In this document: piece after piece, positions 1 to 8,848 of the stretch
Position numbering within the stretch: the stretch's first letter is position 1
How the letters are laid out: the number at the start of each line of letters is the position of its first letter
NCBI RefSeq assembly: GCF_003994335.1
Contig: NZ_PNQZ01000025.1
Location: 4 to 64,003 of the forward strand
Length of the DNA stretch: 64,000 bases
Direction of reading: 5' to 3'
Origin: Asaia sp. W19
GTDB taxonomy: Bacteria > Pseudomonadota > Alphaproteobacteria > Acetobacterales > Acetobacteraceae
Notes under the pieces: model-generated
The model's database searches: none
Told to the model about the DNA's origin: nothing
What the model saw: only the letters and a program-made list of their open reading frames with translations
Translations under genes and position numbers: made by a program

Positions 1-2
1 TG

Positions 3-1439
3 ACGGAGATCGACCGTCATCTTGCCGGACAAGGTGCCGCCATCGCGGCTACCTTGCTCGCTGGCCATGGTGAGGGGATCAGCAAGGTCACGCGTACGGC
101 CTATGCGGCATCGGGACTGGCCCATATCCTTGCGGTAGCCGGGCTGCATCTGGGGCTTGTCATGGGCGTGGCTTTCATTGCCACCCGTCAGGCTCTTGTG
201 CTCTGGCCATGGCTCGGTCTGAGGGTGCCCTGCCGGGAAATCGCGGCTCTGGTCGCCTTGCTTATCGGGATGGCCTATGTTGCGCTTACCGGATTTCATC
301 TGCCAGCTTTGCGCAGCCTCGGCATGGCTGGCCTCGCCAGTCTGGCTTTGCTGGCCGGACGGCGGGTGCTGTCCATGCGCTCCCTCGCCGTTGTGGCGCT
401 GATCCTGCTCATCGCGTCTCCTGTTCTGGTCCTCGATCTGTCGTTCCAGATGTCCTTTGCGGCTGTCATGGCACTTGTTGCAGGATATGAGGCGCTCCGC
501 CCCTGGTTCATCAGTCGTGCCGAGCGAGGGATAAAAGGGGGGATCGGTCATCATCTGATCCTACTCTCCCTGACCAGCGCCCTCGCAGGCGGGGCGACAT
601 TGCCGTTGGTCATGGCTGGGTTCGGGAGTTTTCAGCCCTGGTTCATCATCGCCAATCTGGTGGCGGTACCTGTTGCAGCGTTCTGCGTCATGCCAGCCGG
701 GCTGGTGGCGCTTTTGCTCATGCCTTTCGGTCTGGCCGCCATACCACTCTGGGTCATGGGGCAGGGGATCGGCCTGATCTCCTTGATTGCTGACTGGGTG
801 GCGGCCCTGCCTCTGGCCCATGTCGCAGTCCCGGTCATAGGAGGTAAAGGGCTTGCACTCTATGTGCTTGGGCTGACCGGATTGTGTCTATGGCGAGGGA
901 GGGCGCGTTTCGGCTTTCTTGTGCCGGTCGTGGCCGGGCTCGTTTCTCCGTTTCTGAGCCCCTGGCCTCTGGTGCTGATTTCACCCGATGCCGGTCTGAT
1001 CGCCTTTTCCGAGAATCGTCGCTGGGTGGTCGGTGCCCATGGCGGGCTGGAAAACAGGGTGCTCGACGCCTGGATGCAGGCATGGCCCGGCCCGATGCGC
1101 GGGATAAATGACGCAGCCTCGTGCACGGGAGCGCGCTGCACTCTCTCCTATCCTGGTCAGCGACTATGGATCTGGCTTGCGCCCCTGTCGCCTGAAGAAT
1201 GGGGCGCGGCCTGTCAGCATGACGGGTTCGTCATCACTGCGCAGCCCCTGCCCGCAGGATGTCAGCCGGGTCGGTTCATCGATCGGTTTACCGTCTGGCG
1301 GGATGGGGCTGTCCTGATCATTCCCCGCCAGGGGAAACTGGAGATCCGTTCGGACCGCTCATGGCGCGGGGAACGGCTCTGGGTGCCACGAGTAGGGTTT
1401 CGGGGCGTACCCAACCTGCCCCAGGCCCTGTCGGAATAG
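3..1439 (+). CDS. comEC: ComEC/Rec2 family DNA-uptake channel, C-terminal part (5' end outside window)
   Basis: The reading frame is open from the first bases of the window, so the N-terminus is missing; about 478 codons remain. The visible start carries the competence-domain signature (GEGIS, then SGLAHILAVAGLHLGLVMG), which in ComEC/Rec2 proteins begins the polytopic membrane domain that moves single-stranded DNA across the inner membrane. About eight hydrophobic segments follow up to roughly base 960. The soluble tail of about 150 residues shows no HxHxDH metallo-beta-lactamase motif, so it resembles the shorter or degenerate tail of many alphaproteobacterial ComEC proteins. It ends one base before the convergent antiporter gene, leaving no intergenic terminator. 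Confidence 0.85.
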   Translation, partial: TEIDRHLAGQGAAIAATLLAGHGEGISKVTRTAYAASGLAHILAVAGLHLGLVMGVAFIATRQALVLWPWLGLRVPCREIAALVALLIGMAYVALTGFHLPALRSLGMAGLASLALLAGRRVLSMRSLAVVALILLIASPVLVLDLSFQMSFAAVMALVAGYEALRPWFISRAERGIKGGIGHHLILLSLTSALAGGATLPLVMAGFGSFQPWFIIANLVAVPVAAFCVMPAGLVALLLMPFGLAAIPLWVMGQGIGLISLIADWVAALPLAHVAVPVIGGKGLALYVLGLTGLCLWRGRARFGFLVPVVAGLVSPFLSPWPLVLISPDAGLIAFSENRRWVVGAHGGLENRVLDAWMQAWPGPMRGINDAASCTGARCTLSYPGQRLWIWLAPLSPEEWGAACQHDGFVITAQPLPAGCQPGRFIDRFTVWRDGAVLIIPRQGKLEIRSDRSWRGERLWVPRVGFRGVPNLPQALSE

Positions 1440-1440
1440 G

Positions 1441-2691
1441 TCAGGAGTTCTTGGGATAGAAGCGCAACGCGACACGCTCCATTGTCAGGCCCTGCACCAA
1501 AATAGTGAACACCACGATTCCATAGCAGATTGGCGCGAGGATATCCTTCATCGGCCCCGGCGGCAGGGTGAGAGCGAGGGAGAGCGAAATTCCCCCGCGC
1601 AGGCCGCCCCAGGTCAGTACCGCCAGCATGCGCCCGCGATCCTCGCCATAGAGATGGATCGGCAGGATGGCCAGAAACACGCTGAGCGCGCGCGCCGCGA
1701 TGGAAAGCGGAATCCCGAGAAGAAGCGCCCAGAAGGCGCGCAGGCTGGGAATGGCGGCCAGAACCTCGAAACCGATCATCAGGAACAAAAGCGCATTCAG
1801 GATCTCGTCGACGAGTGTCCAGAAGCTGTTGAGCTCCTCACGTGCATGGTCGTCCATGCTGCTCTTGGCGCGTTCGCTCCCGAGGCACAGCCCGGCCACC
1901 ACCACGGCAATTGGACCGGACATTCCAAGTGCATGAGCAAGGCTGAACGTGCCTGCGGCCAGACTGAGCGAGACGAGCAATTGCAGATGGCTGTCCCTTG
2001 CTGCACGGAAACACAGCAAGCCGATCAGCCCTGCCACAAAGCCCAGCCCCGCTCCGCCCACCGCTTCGACCCCGAAGGCTTCGGCGGCGTCCATGAGGGT
2101 AAGGTGATGCGCTTCGCCCGTGACCAGTGTCATGGCGAGACCGAAGATGACGATGCTCACCCCGTCATTGAACAGGCTCTCTCCGGCAAAGATCGCCTGG
2201 ATGGGGCCGGGCAGTCCGAGGCGGCGCAGCATGCCCACCACCGAAACCGGATCGGTTGGCGCGAGGATCGCGCCGAGCACCACGCACCACAGGAAAGGCA
2301 CCGGCAGCCCCACCTGCGCCATCACCCAGTACATGGCCCCACCCAGCATGAAGACGGCAAGAATGGTGCCGACGATGGCGAGAAAGAAGACCGAGAATTT
2401 CCGCTCCATCAGATGACGCGTATCGACCTGAAGCGCCCCGGCGAAAAGCAGAAATGACAGCGCCCCATCCAGCAGATTGCCTGGCAGATCGGCCGAAGCG
2501 AGGATCGTCATGGGCAAGGTGTGCAGATCCACGCTCGGCAGGGCGATATCCAGCCCCTTGACGATCAGAGACATCACCAGCGCGATTAGAAGAATGCCGA
2601 TCGTCATGGGCAGTTTGAGCAGCTTGTAGTTCAGGATGCCGCAAATCGTGCAGAGCGTCAGCAGGATCGCGAAAAGGCTGAGTGATGACAT
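1441..2691 (-). CDS. CPA1/NhaP-type Na+(K+)/H+ antiporter
   Basis: A 416-residue inner-membrane protein with about 12 hydrophobic segments. It carries the family signatures of monovalent cation:proton antiporter-1 proteins: APTDPVSV near residue 145, the ion-binding GESLFNDGVSIVIF segment near 170 with the Asn-Asp pair, and WGGLRGGISLSLAL near 365. It should exchange cytoplasmic Na+ or K+ for protons in pH and salt homeostasis. There is no long C-terminal regulatory tail, unlike eukaryotic NHE proteins. It is a single gene, convergent with comEC, and its upstream region (2692-2914) is shared with the divergent M23-like gene. The substrate ion cannot be read from sequence. Confidence 0.88.
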   Translation of the reverse strand: MSSLSLFAILLTLCTICGILNYKLLKLPMTIGILLIALVMSLIVKGLDIALPSVDLHTLPMTILASADLPGNLLDGALSFLLFAGALQVDTRHLMERKFSVFFLAIVGTILAVFMLGGAMYWVMAQVGLPVPFLWCVVLGAILAPTDPVSVVGMLRRLGLPGPIQAIFAGESLFNDGVSIVIFGLAMTLVTGEAHHLTLMDAAEAFGVEAVGGAGLGFVAGLIGLLCFRAARDSHLQLLVSLSLAAGTFSLAHALGMSGPIAVVVAGLCLGSERAKSSMDDHAREELNSFWTLVDEILNALLFLMIGFEVLAAIPSLRAFWALLLGIPLSIAARALSVFLAILPIHLYGEDRGRMLAVLTWGGLRGGISLSLALTLPPGPMKDILAPICYGIVVFTILVQGLTMERVALRFYPKNS

Positions 2692-2914
2692 GGAATCTCT
2701 TCGTCGCTGGTGCCGGGGAGGGTCGTTTTACCGCAAGGAAACGTGAACGCACGCCCTTCGTCCAGCTTCTCACATTATGTCATCCGAGCGACCAGGCTTT
2801 GCCCTGCTGAGCATCCTCTCCCATTCCGTCCATTGCGATGACCTGTCCTATGGGCCTAGCCTCGAAACAGGACACAAAGTGTCGGTTGGTTTCGCATCAA
2901 CGGAGGACATCTGT

Positions 2915-3628
2915 ATGGGCAAGACGGGAAAGATCGCAAAAACAATCTGCATCACCCTCCTTATGACGGCACTACCTCATGCTGTATCGCGTGCTCAGGC
3001 CGCACCCTCAGATAAAAGCGCGCTTGCCGCCTATCAGCGGGAATTGCGATCCATGGGTCTGCCGCCGGGACTAGGGGATCTGGCCAAGCCTTCCGATCCG
3101 ATACGTGAGGTCACGCTCGCCCCTCTTTTCCACGAGCCTTTTGCTTGTGGCGAGCATCCGCTGGGCCAGTTACCGGGAGCAGGCGATGCCTTGGGAACGG
3201 ATTGCATGATTGTGGGGGGCGCCACGGATGAGACGCACGGCTACAACAGGTTCTACCGGGGACTGGGTGAGAAAAACGAAGACTGGTATGGCTGGCATAA
3301 GGAAGTTCACGCGCCGTTCGACTCAGTCGTGACCTTCGTTCACGTGAATCCGGTCACCAATCTGCCCGGCAGCATGGGCAAGCCACCCGCAAGTATCATC
3401 CTGTTCCAACGCGCTGACGGCCTGAACGTCGTCTACGCTCATATCACCGATATCCGCGTCAAACCGGGCGATCATGTTAGAGCCGGGGATGTCGTAGCCC
3501 TCGACGGTAACAATGGATTTGCGCGCAACCCACATGTGCATGTCGGTGCCTATAAGGGCACGGAGCCGTTCCAGATCCGCTGGGACCTCAAGGCCATGGG
3601 GGCCGTCCCGGCACTTCGCGCCAATTAG
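2915..3628 (+). CDS. Secreted M23 (LytM)-like protein
   Basis: I chose ATG 2915 because GGAGG lies 8 bases upstream (2902-2906) and the protein then begins with a typical signal peptide ending near AQA (residue 28). The frame is open further upstream to 2777, but that extension looks non-coding. The mature 210-residue protein ends in an M23/LytM-like beta-sandwich: a GLNVVYAHI strand, KPGDHVRAGDVVALDGNNG, and the zinc-binding HxH in NPHVHVGAY. The usual upstream HxxxD metal motif is not clean; WHKEVHAPFD may replace it. It could be a periplasmic peptidoglycan endopeptidase or an inactive scaffold. It is monocistronic and followed by a strong hairpin at 3631-3662. Confidence 0.72.
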   Translation: MGKTGKIAKTICITLLMTALPHAVSRAQAAPSDKSALAAYQRELRSMGLPPGLGDLAKPSDPIREVTLAPLFHEPFACGEHPLGQLPGAGDALGTDCMIVGGATDETHGYNRFYRGLGEKNEDWYGWHKEVHAPFDSVVTFVHVNPVTNLPGSMGKPPASIILFQRADGLNVVYAHITDIRVKPGDHVRAGDVVALDGNNGFARNPHVHVGAYKGTEPFQIRWDLKAMGAVPALRAN

Positions 3629-3630
3629 GC

Positions 3631-3662
3631 TTGTTTGAGCCGCCCCCGGACGGCTCAAACAA
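3631..3662. terminator. Bidirectional hairpin between convergent genes
   Basis: A perfect 12-bp stem, TTGTTTGAGCCG paired with CGGCTCAAACAA, around an 8-base loop. It lies 3 bases after the M23-like stop and 15 bases beyond the stop of the convergent DUF1330 gene. The A/T-rich outer stem ends could act as the U-tract in either direction. Confidence 0.75.
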
Positions 3663-3676
3663 CGATCCCAACCGGA

Positions 3677-3964
3677 TTATACGCCTTCGACGATTGTCGC
3701 GCGATATTTCGCACCGGCAAAGCGATGCTCGCGCACCTTGCGATAGGCCTCACCGTCATACCAGGCCAGAGCCGACTCACGATCGGGGAACTCGACAATC
3801 ACCACGCCATCGGGACCGGTGCCTTCAAGGGTCTCCTGGTCGCCATAGGCAGCCAGAATCTTGACCGGGTGGCCCTTGAACGTTTCGCCGACGAGACGCG
3901 AATAGGTCGCCATCTCCTCAGGATCGAGAATTTCTTCACGCGTAAAGACGATATAGGTGCTCAT
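3677..3964 (-). CDS. DUF1330 domain protein
   Basis: A 95-residue cytoplasmic protein starting MSTYIVFTREEI. It matches the DUF1330 family, a small ferredoxin-like (dimeric alpha/beta-barrel) fold: the strand GVVIVEFPDRESALAWYDGEAYRKVREHRF is diagnostic. Biochemical function is not known for the family. The start at 3964 is supported by GGAGAA upstream and by a 4-base ATGA overlap with the stop of nth, so it is translationally coupled to the DNA-repair gene. The frame is open further upstream to 4042, but that part lies inside nth and is not needed. Confidence 0.8.
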   Translation of the reverse strand: MSTYIVFTREEILDPEEMATYSRLVGETFKGHPVKILAAYGDQETLEGTGPDGVVIVEFPDRESALAWYDGEAYRKVREHRFAGAKYRATIVEGV

Positions 3965-4686
3965 CCAGCTTCTCCTTTGCTGCTGCTGATCTGGGCCTTG
4001 AGCGGGAAAAGGCAAGGCGTGAAGGCAACGCAGCGTCCGCATTCAGGACTGCGTGCCTTGCACACGTAACGGCCATGCAGGATCAGCCAGTGATGTGAGG
4101 GGCGGAGCATGTCAGGCGGGATACGCTTGATCAGCCCCTCTTCGACAGCGCGCGTCGTCTTGCCCGGCGCCAGCCCGGTGCGGTTTCCAAGCCGGAAAAT
4201 ATGCGTGTCCACCGCCATGGCACTCTCGCCGAACATCACGTTCAGCACGACGCTCGCCGTCTTGCGTCCAACCCCGGCCAGAGCCTCCAGCGCGGCGCGG
4301 TCTGAGGGAACCTCGCCACCATGCAGGGCCAGAAGCTGCTCCGAGAGCCTGAGTACGTTTTTCGCCTTTGCGCGCCACAGTCCGATCGTCCGGATATGCG
4401 CGGCAATACCCTCTTCCCCCAGAGCCACCATGGCACGGGCATCGGGCGCGTCGCGAAAGAGCCCGATCGTGACCTTGTTGACCGATTTATCCGTTGCCTG
4501 CGCCGAGAGGACAACGGCCACCAGAAGCGAAAAGGCGTCGGTGTAAACCAGCTCGCTCTCGGCATCGGGCATGGACTCGGCAAGGGCGGTGATGAACTGG
4601 CGGGCCTGCGCGCGGGTCATGGCCCGCCTGGCCGAAGGAAGAGACATCAGAACCATTTCATCATGTTGCATAAGGGCGTTCGACAC
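3961..4686 (-). CDS. nth: Endonuclease III (DNA glycosylase/AP lyase)
   Basis: A base-excision-repair enzyme that removes oxidised pyrimidines and cleaves the abasic site. The helix-hairpin-helix LAGVGRKTA holds the catalytic Lys, AVDTHIFR holds the catalytic Asp, and the C-terminus has the [4Fe-4S] ligand pattern C-x6-C-x2-C-x5-C (VCKARSPECGRCVAFTPC). The domain order and length match E. coli Nth apart from an N-terminal extension of about 20 residues. The longest start is GTG 4686; ATG 4620 (MTRAQARQF) would fit family length better, so the start is uncertain. It is the first gene of a two-gene unit with the DUF1330 gene and is divergent from the ABC exporter. Confidence 0.95.
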   Translation of the reverse strand: MSNALMQHDEMVLMSLPSARRAMTRAQARQFITALAESMPDAESELVYTDAFSLLVAVVLSAQATDKSVNKVTIGLFRDAPDARAMVALGEEGIAAHIRTIGLWRAKAKNVLRLSEQLLALHGGEVPSDRAALEALAGVGRKTASVVLNVMFGESAMAVDTHIFRLGNRTGLAPGKTTRAVEEGLIKRIPPDMLRPSHHWLILHGRYVCKARSPECGRCVAFTPCLFPLKAQISSSKGEAG

Positions 4687-4762
4687 CCCACAATAAGCGC
4701 TTCCCGCCCGAGACTTCCAGTATGCCCGCCCGGTCGATCGTCAGGCGGAGGAGCTTTCTTTC

Positions 4763-6577
4763 GTGTCCGACATTGACCAGACTACCCGCCACAAGCGCGA
4801 CATCGCGTTTGTCGATATCGTGCGCTTCGTCATGCGTCGCTGGCTGGAGCATCCGGCTTTTCTGACACGTACCGTGCTCGGGATCGGGCTCGCGACCATT
4901 GCCGATGTCGCGACACCTGTGCTGTCGGGTCGCCTCGTTACCGATATTTCCAGTCATGCGGGCGGCGTGCCGCATGATGCGGCTCAGACCGCGCTCCGCA
5001 ACGACGCGCTTCTGATGGTGGGCGGGCTGATTGCGCTCGGGCTGGTCGGACTGCTCGGGCGGCGCTCCTCCTATCTGGGGATCACTCATCTCAGCCTTGC
5101 CATCATGCAGCGCGCCCTGTCGCAGGGCTTTGCACGCGTTCAGCGCTTCTCGACCGACTGGCATGCCAATAATTTCGCCGGCTCCACCGTGCGCAAGCTC
5201 ACACGCGGCATGTGGGCCATCGACACCCTGGATGACACGCTGCTCCTGCTGATCGCACCGGAAGTGCTGGTCCTGACCGGCACCACGCTCGTTCTGGCCT
5301 GGCATTCCCCTTTCATGGGGGCGGTGCTTGCGCTCTCGGTAGTGCTCTTTACCTGGCTCTCCGTGGTGCTGACGCTGCGCTATGTCGCGCCCTCCGCCCG
5401 CTCGGCCAATCGTTGGGACACGAAAGTAGGGGCAGCCATTGCCGATGCCGTAACCTGCAACGCCGTGGTCAAGGCATTCGGTGCCGAGCATCGCGAGGAG
5501 CGCCGTCTCGGGCGTGTTCTGCGTGCATGGAGCGCGCGCACCGCACGTACCTGGATCAGGGGAACGAACAGCGCCAATCTGCAGGGCTTTGCCTCGCTGG
5601 TCATGCGCATGTCACTCGTCGCGCTTATCGTCTGGCAGTGGTGGCAGGGCAAGGCGGGGCCGGGCGATGTGGCCTATGTGCTGACCATGGTGTTTCTCGT
5701 GCAGGGCTATCTGCGCGATCTCGGCCAGCAGGTGAGCCAGGTGCAGCGCTCGGTCAATGAGATGGAAGAGCTTGTTGCGATTTTCGACGAGGCGCCCGGT
5801 GTCCAGGACCGTAAAGGCGCCTGCAAGGCCGCCTTTACCGAGGGGCGCGTCCGCTTCGAGAACGTGACCTTCCAGTATCCCGGACAGGACACGCCGCTAT
5901 ACGAACATCTTGATGTCTCGATCGAGCCGGGTTCACGTGTGGCGCTGGTCGGGCCGAGCGGTTCGGGCAAGACCACCTTCACCAAGCTCATCCAGCGCCT
6001 GTACGATACGAGCGACGGGCGCGTGCTGATCGATGATGTGAATATCCGCGACGTCACGCAGGAATCGCTGCGCGCACGTATCGCCATCGTGCCGCAGGAG
6101 CCCATGCTCTTTCACCGTTCCCTCGCCGAGAACATCGCTTATGCGCGCCCCGGTGCGACCCAGGCCGAAATCGAGCGGGCGGCGCGTCTGGCCAATGCCA
6201 GCACGTTCATCGAGCGCCTGCCGGAAGGCTATGCCACGCTCGTCGGGGAGCGCGGCGTCAAGCTGTCGGGCGGCGAGCGCCAGCGCGTGGCCATCGCCCG
6301 TGCCTTTCTGGCCGATGCGCCTTTGCTCATCTTCGACGAGGCGACGTCCAGTCTCGACTCCGAGTCCGAAGCTCTGGTGCAGGACGCCATGCACCGCCTG
6401 ATGGCCGGACGTACCGTCATCGTAGTGGCCCATCGTCTTTCCACGGTCATGGAACTCGATCGTATTCTGGTCTTCAGCAAGGGCAAGCTGATGGAAGACG
6501 GAACCCATGGCGCGCTCGTGCAGCGCGAGGGCGGGATCTATCGCCGTCTGTTCGAACTCCAGTCTCTCGAGGGCTAG
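4763..6577 (+). CDS. ABC exporter half-transporter (MsbA/ATM1-like, fused permease-ATPase)
   Basis: A 604-residue protein starting at GTG 4763 behind GGAGGAG (from 4746). Residues about 40-320 form a six-helix type IV exporter membrane domain, and residues about 360-600 the nucleotide-binding domain: Walker A GPSGSGKTT near 396, Q-loop VPQEP, signature LSGGERQRVAIARA near 500, Walker B LLIFDEATSSLD near 521 and H-loop VVAHRLST near 554. It should work as a homodimer exporting a lipid, peptide or thiol-linked substrate. No accessory secretion gene is adjacent, so the substrate cannot be inferred. It stands alone, divergent from nth. Confidence 0.92.
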   Translation: MSDIDQTTRHKRDIAFVDIVRFVMRRWLEHPAFLTRTVLGIGLATIADVATPVLSGRLVTDISSHAGGVPHDAAQTALRNDALLMVGGLIALGLVGLLGRRSSYLGITHLSLAIMQRALSQGFARVQRFSTDWHANNFAGSTVRKLTRGMWAIDTLDDTLLLLIAPEVLVLTGTTLVLAWHSPFMGAVLALSVVLFTWLSVVLTLRYVAPSARSANRWDTKVGAAIADAVTCNAVVKAFGAEHREERRLGRVLRAWSARTARTWIRGTNSANLQGFASLVMRMSLVALIVWQWWQGKAGPGDVAYVLTMVFLVQGYLRDLGQQVSQVQRSVNEMEELVAIFDEAPGVQDRKGACKAAFTEGRVRFENVTFQYPGQDTPLYEHLDVSIEPGSRVALVGPSGSGKTTFTKLIQRLYDTSDGRVLIDDVNIRDVTQESLRARIAIVPQEPMLFHRSLAENIAYARPGATQAEIERAARLANASTFIERLPEGYATLVGERGVKLSGGERQRVAIARAFLADAPLLIFDEATSSLDSESEALVQDAMHRLMAGRTVIVVAHRLSTVMELDRILVFSKGKLMEDGTHGALVQREGGIYRRLFELQSLEG

Positions 6578-6840
6578 GCCGTAACATGCATCCTGCACTG
6601 CCCTGCGGGGCGAGCAGACACTCCTGTCAGAGCATGATCAGGAGGGGGCGATCAGGGCGCGTCCGCTACGGCCCTGAGGCCGAGTGAGACGATTGGGTTC
6701 GCACGGGCGCTTCATCGTCCGGATCTTCATCGAGGGGACTTCGAAAGCCTCCGCGCATTTTATGGGCTTTCAGGCGCGGTGGGCTGTGGCAGGGTTCGTG
6801 TGCACATTTTTCCCTCCTGCAAGACTAAGGGACGTCAATC

Positions 6841-7470
6841 ATGACCCTGCAAACCTGGTGGCTCTTTGTCGTCACCGTGTTCTTCATCTCGGCTACACCG
6901 GGGCCGAACATGATGCACGTGCTGAGCCGAAGCGTTCAGGTGGGGTTCAGGCGCAGTATCGCTGCCATGGCGGGCTGTATCAGCGCGTTGCTCCTGGCTC
7001 TCGTGCTTTCGGTGGTCGGGATCGGGGCGGTGCTGGTGGCCATGCCGCATCTATTCGCGATCATCCGGTACGCAGGGGCAGGATATCTGGTCTATCTGGG
7101 TATCAAGGCCTGGCGGGCAAGCGATGATCCCGAGCAGCCCGAGGCGCTGGTGGAAGGGCGTGCGGTCATGACCCCTTTCATGCTGTATCGCACCGGATTT
7201 CTGGTCGGGATCAGCAATCCGAAATTGCTGCTTTTCGCGGCGGCGTTTTTTCCGCAGTTCATCGATCATCATCAGCCTGTCCTGCCGCAATTCGGCATTC
7301 TGGTCGTGACCTATCTGTTTTCGGATGGGTTGTGGCTGACGGTTTACGGGTTGGGTGGCCGTTCGCTCTCGCGCTTTCTGGCGCGCCGACCGGTCAGACG
7401 GGCATTCAACCGTCTGACCGCCATCGTGTTCGTGGCGTTCGGGATCGTGATCTTACGAGCGAAGGCGTGA
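6841..7470 (+). CDS. LysE/RhtB family amino-acid exporter
   Basis: A 209-residue inner-membrane protein with about six hydrophobic segments. The N-terminal FISATPGPNMMHVLSRSVQVGFRRS is the classic LysE/RhtB signature. A charged cytoplasmic loop near residues 95-115 separates two three-helix halves. Family members export amino acids such as lysine, homoserine, threonine or leucine; the substrate here is unknown. ATG 6841 follows AAGGGA by 8 bases. Its last 18 bases overlap the 3' end of the convergent gene on the other strand. Confidence 0.92.
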   Translation: MTLQTWWLFVVTVFFISATPGPNMMHVLSRSVQVGFRRSIAAMAGCISALLLALVLSVVGIGAVLVAMPHLFAIIRYAGAGYLVYLGIKAWRASDDPEQPEALVEGRAVMTPFMLYRTGFLVGISNPKLLLFAAAFFPQFIDHHQPVLPQFGILVVTYLFSDGLWLTVYGLGGRSLSRFLARRPVRRAFNRLTAIVFVAFGIVILRAKA

Positions 7471-8199
7471 TGAGGCGACACCGTGGCGGGCGCTCAGCCC
7501 GGTGAGCGTGACCACCACCTGGTCGGGCGTCGTGCCGATGTCATCCACGACGTGAGCCCCGGTGCGGAACATGACCGGAATGGCGAGCGCCTTGGGCGCA
7601 AGGTGGAACTGGCTCTGCGTCCCGTTGATCTCGGTGCCTACCAACCCGTCCGGACGGGTCTGGAGCACGATATGCGCGCTATGGGTCGAGTCCAGTGTGC
7701 CGAGCGTCATGCCATTGGCAGTCGCCTCGTTGATCTGACCGTGCAGGACGATGCGATCGCCATCAACCAGAATGCGCATGACGGGCGCGTTATCGTCATC
7801 AGGCCCAAGCTCTGCCAGAATGACCGAGCCGCGCTTGGGAAAGCGGTCGATATGGATCGTGGTATCGAGCGACGCGCTTGCATCCTGTACCCGCCAGGGG
7901 CGGATTTCTGACAATTCGGTGCGCGGCTGGCGGGCATGATAGGCTGTTGGCTTGCGTGCCTCGCTGCTCAGCACGATGCCGCCCGGCACCAGACGATACG
8001 GAGCCGTCCCCTGAGCGAGGTTCTGCTTCTCGCCGAGTGAGGCGGCAGGCTCCACGGCAATGCTGAACGCCTTGGTCTCGCGCAGCTCGAAGCCGGCAGG
8101 GTCGAACGAGGGAACTGCAGGGGCAGCAAAAGCGACCATCTGCGACGCCGCCATGAAGGGAGCGAGCGCACAGGCAGCGAGAAGGAAGGGGCTCTTCAT
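7453..8199 (-). CDS. Secreted PL7 (alginate-lyase-2)-like beta-jelly-roll protein, probably catalytically altered
   Basis: A 248-residue protein; ATG 8199 is preceded by AGGAG and starts a clear signal peptide ending near AFA (residue 25). The body resembles polysaccharide lyase family 7: RTELSE corresponds to the R(S/T)EL(R)E strand, VLHGQIN to the QIH strand, and VMFRTGAHV to the Y-x-KAG-x-Y strand. In PL7 the catalytic residues are Arg, Gln, His and Tyr; here Arg and Gln seem kept, while His reads Asn and the Tyr position reads Met/Phe. It is probably a periplasmic or secreted glycan-binding protein or a divergent lyase. The family call is from motifs only. It is monocistronic, lying between lysE and rdgB. 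Confidence 0.6.
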   Translation of the reverse strand: MKSPFLLAACALAPFMAASQMVAFAAPAVPSFDPAGFELRETKAFSIAVEPAASLGEKQNLAQGTAPYRLVPGGIVLSSEARKPTAYHARQPRTELSEIRPWRVQDASASLDTTIHIDRFPKRGSVILAELGPDDDNAPVMRILVDGDRIVLHGQINEATANGMTLGTLDSTHSAHIVLQTRPDGLVGTEINGTQSQFHLAPKALAIPVMFRTGAHVVDDIGTTPDQVVVTLTGLSARHGVASSRLRS

Positions 8200-8230
8200 G
8201 GGGATGACTCCTGCAGGGGCTTCAGCATGT

Positions 8231-8848
8231 CTATGGCGCGACACAGCTTTCCAGAAACCGCGCCAACGCGCGACCCCGATGGCTGGTCGCATTCTTCTCA
8301 TCCGCCGAGAGTTCGGCAAAACTGCGGCGCTCGCCCTCCGGGACGAAAATCGGGTCATATCCGTGACCCTTGTCGCCCCGCGGGGGCCAGCAGACCTGAC
8401 CCGAGCAGCGTCCTTCGACAAAGCGCGTCACGCCATCGGGCCATGCCAGACAGAGCACAGCCACGAAAGCCGCCGAGCGGTCTTCATGTGCGCCCATTTC
8501 GTCATGAACACGCTGCATGGCATGCATCATGTCCCCGTCCGGACCGGCCCAGCGTGCGGAATACACGCCAGGTCGGCCATTCAGAGCCGAAACGCAGAAA
8601 CCGGAATCATCCGAGAGCGCAGGCAGGCCTGTGGCTTCTGACGCGGCAAGCGCCTTGATGGCGGCGTTGCCCTCAAAGCTGTCAGCCGTTTCCTCAGGCT
8701 CAGGCAAAGCGAGTTCGGCAGCAGAGACGATTTCGATACCGCTCCCGGCCAGAAGGGCCTGGAATTCGACCAGCTTGCCCTTGTTATGACTGGCCAGCAC
8801 AATGCGCTGGCCAGGATGCAGGCGACGGGGCGCTTCTGCCTCGCTCAT
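8231..8848 (-). CDS. rdgB: RdgB/HAM1 non-canonical purine NTP pyrophosphatase
   Basis: A 205-residue enzyme that hydrolyses dITP, ITP and XTP to monophosphates and so cleans the nucleotide pool. Family hallmarks are the substrate-binding [10 protein letters not shown] near residue 20, then [14 protein letters not shown], the catalytic SDDSGF segment near residue 75, and [15 protein letters not shown] 8848 overlaps the stop of rph by 4 bases (ATGA), the common rph-rdgB arrangement, implying translational coupling. Confidence 0.96.
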   Translation of the reverse strand: MSEAEAPRRLHPGQRIVLASHNKGKLVEFQALLAGSGIEIVSAAELALPEPEETADSFEGNAAIKALAASEATGLPALSDDSGFCVSALNGRPGVYSARWAGPDGDMMHAMQRVHDEMGAHEDRSAAFVAVLCLAWPDGVTRFVEGRCSGQVCWPPRGDKGHGYDPIFVPEGERRSFAELSADEKNATSHRGRALARFLESCVAP

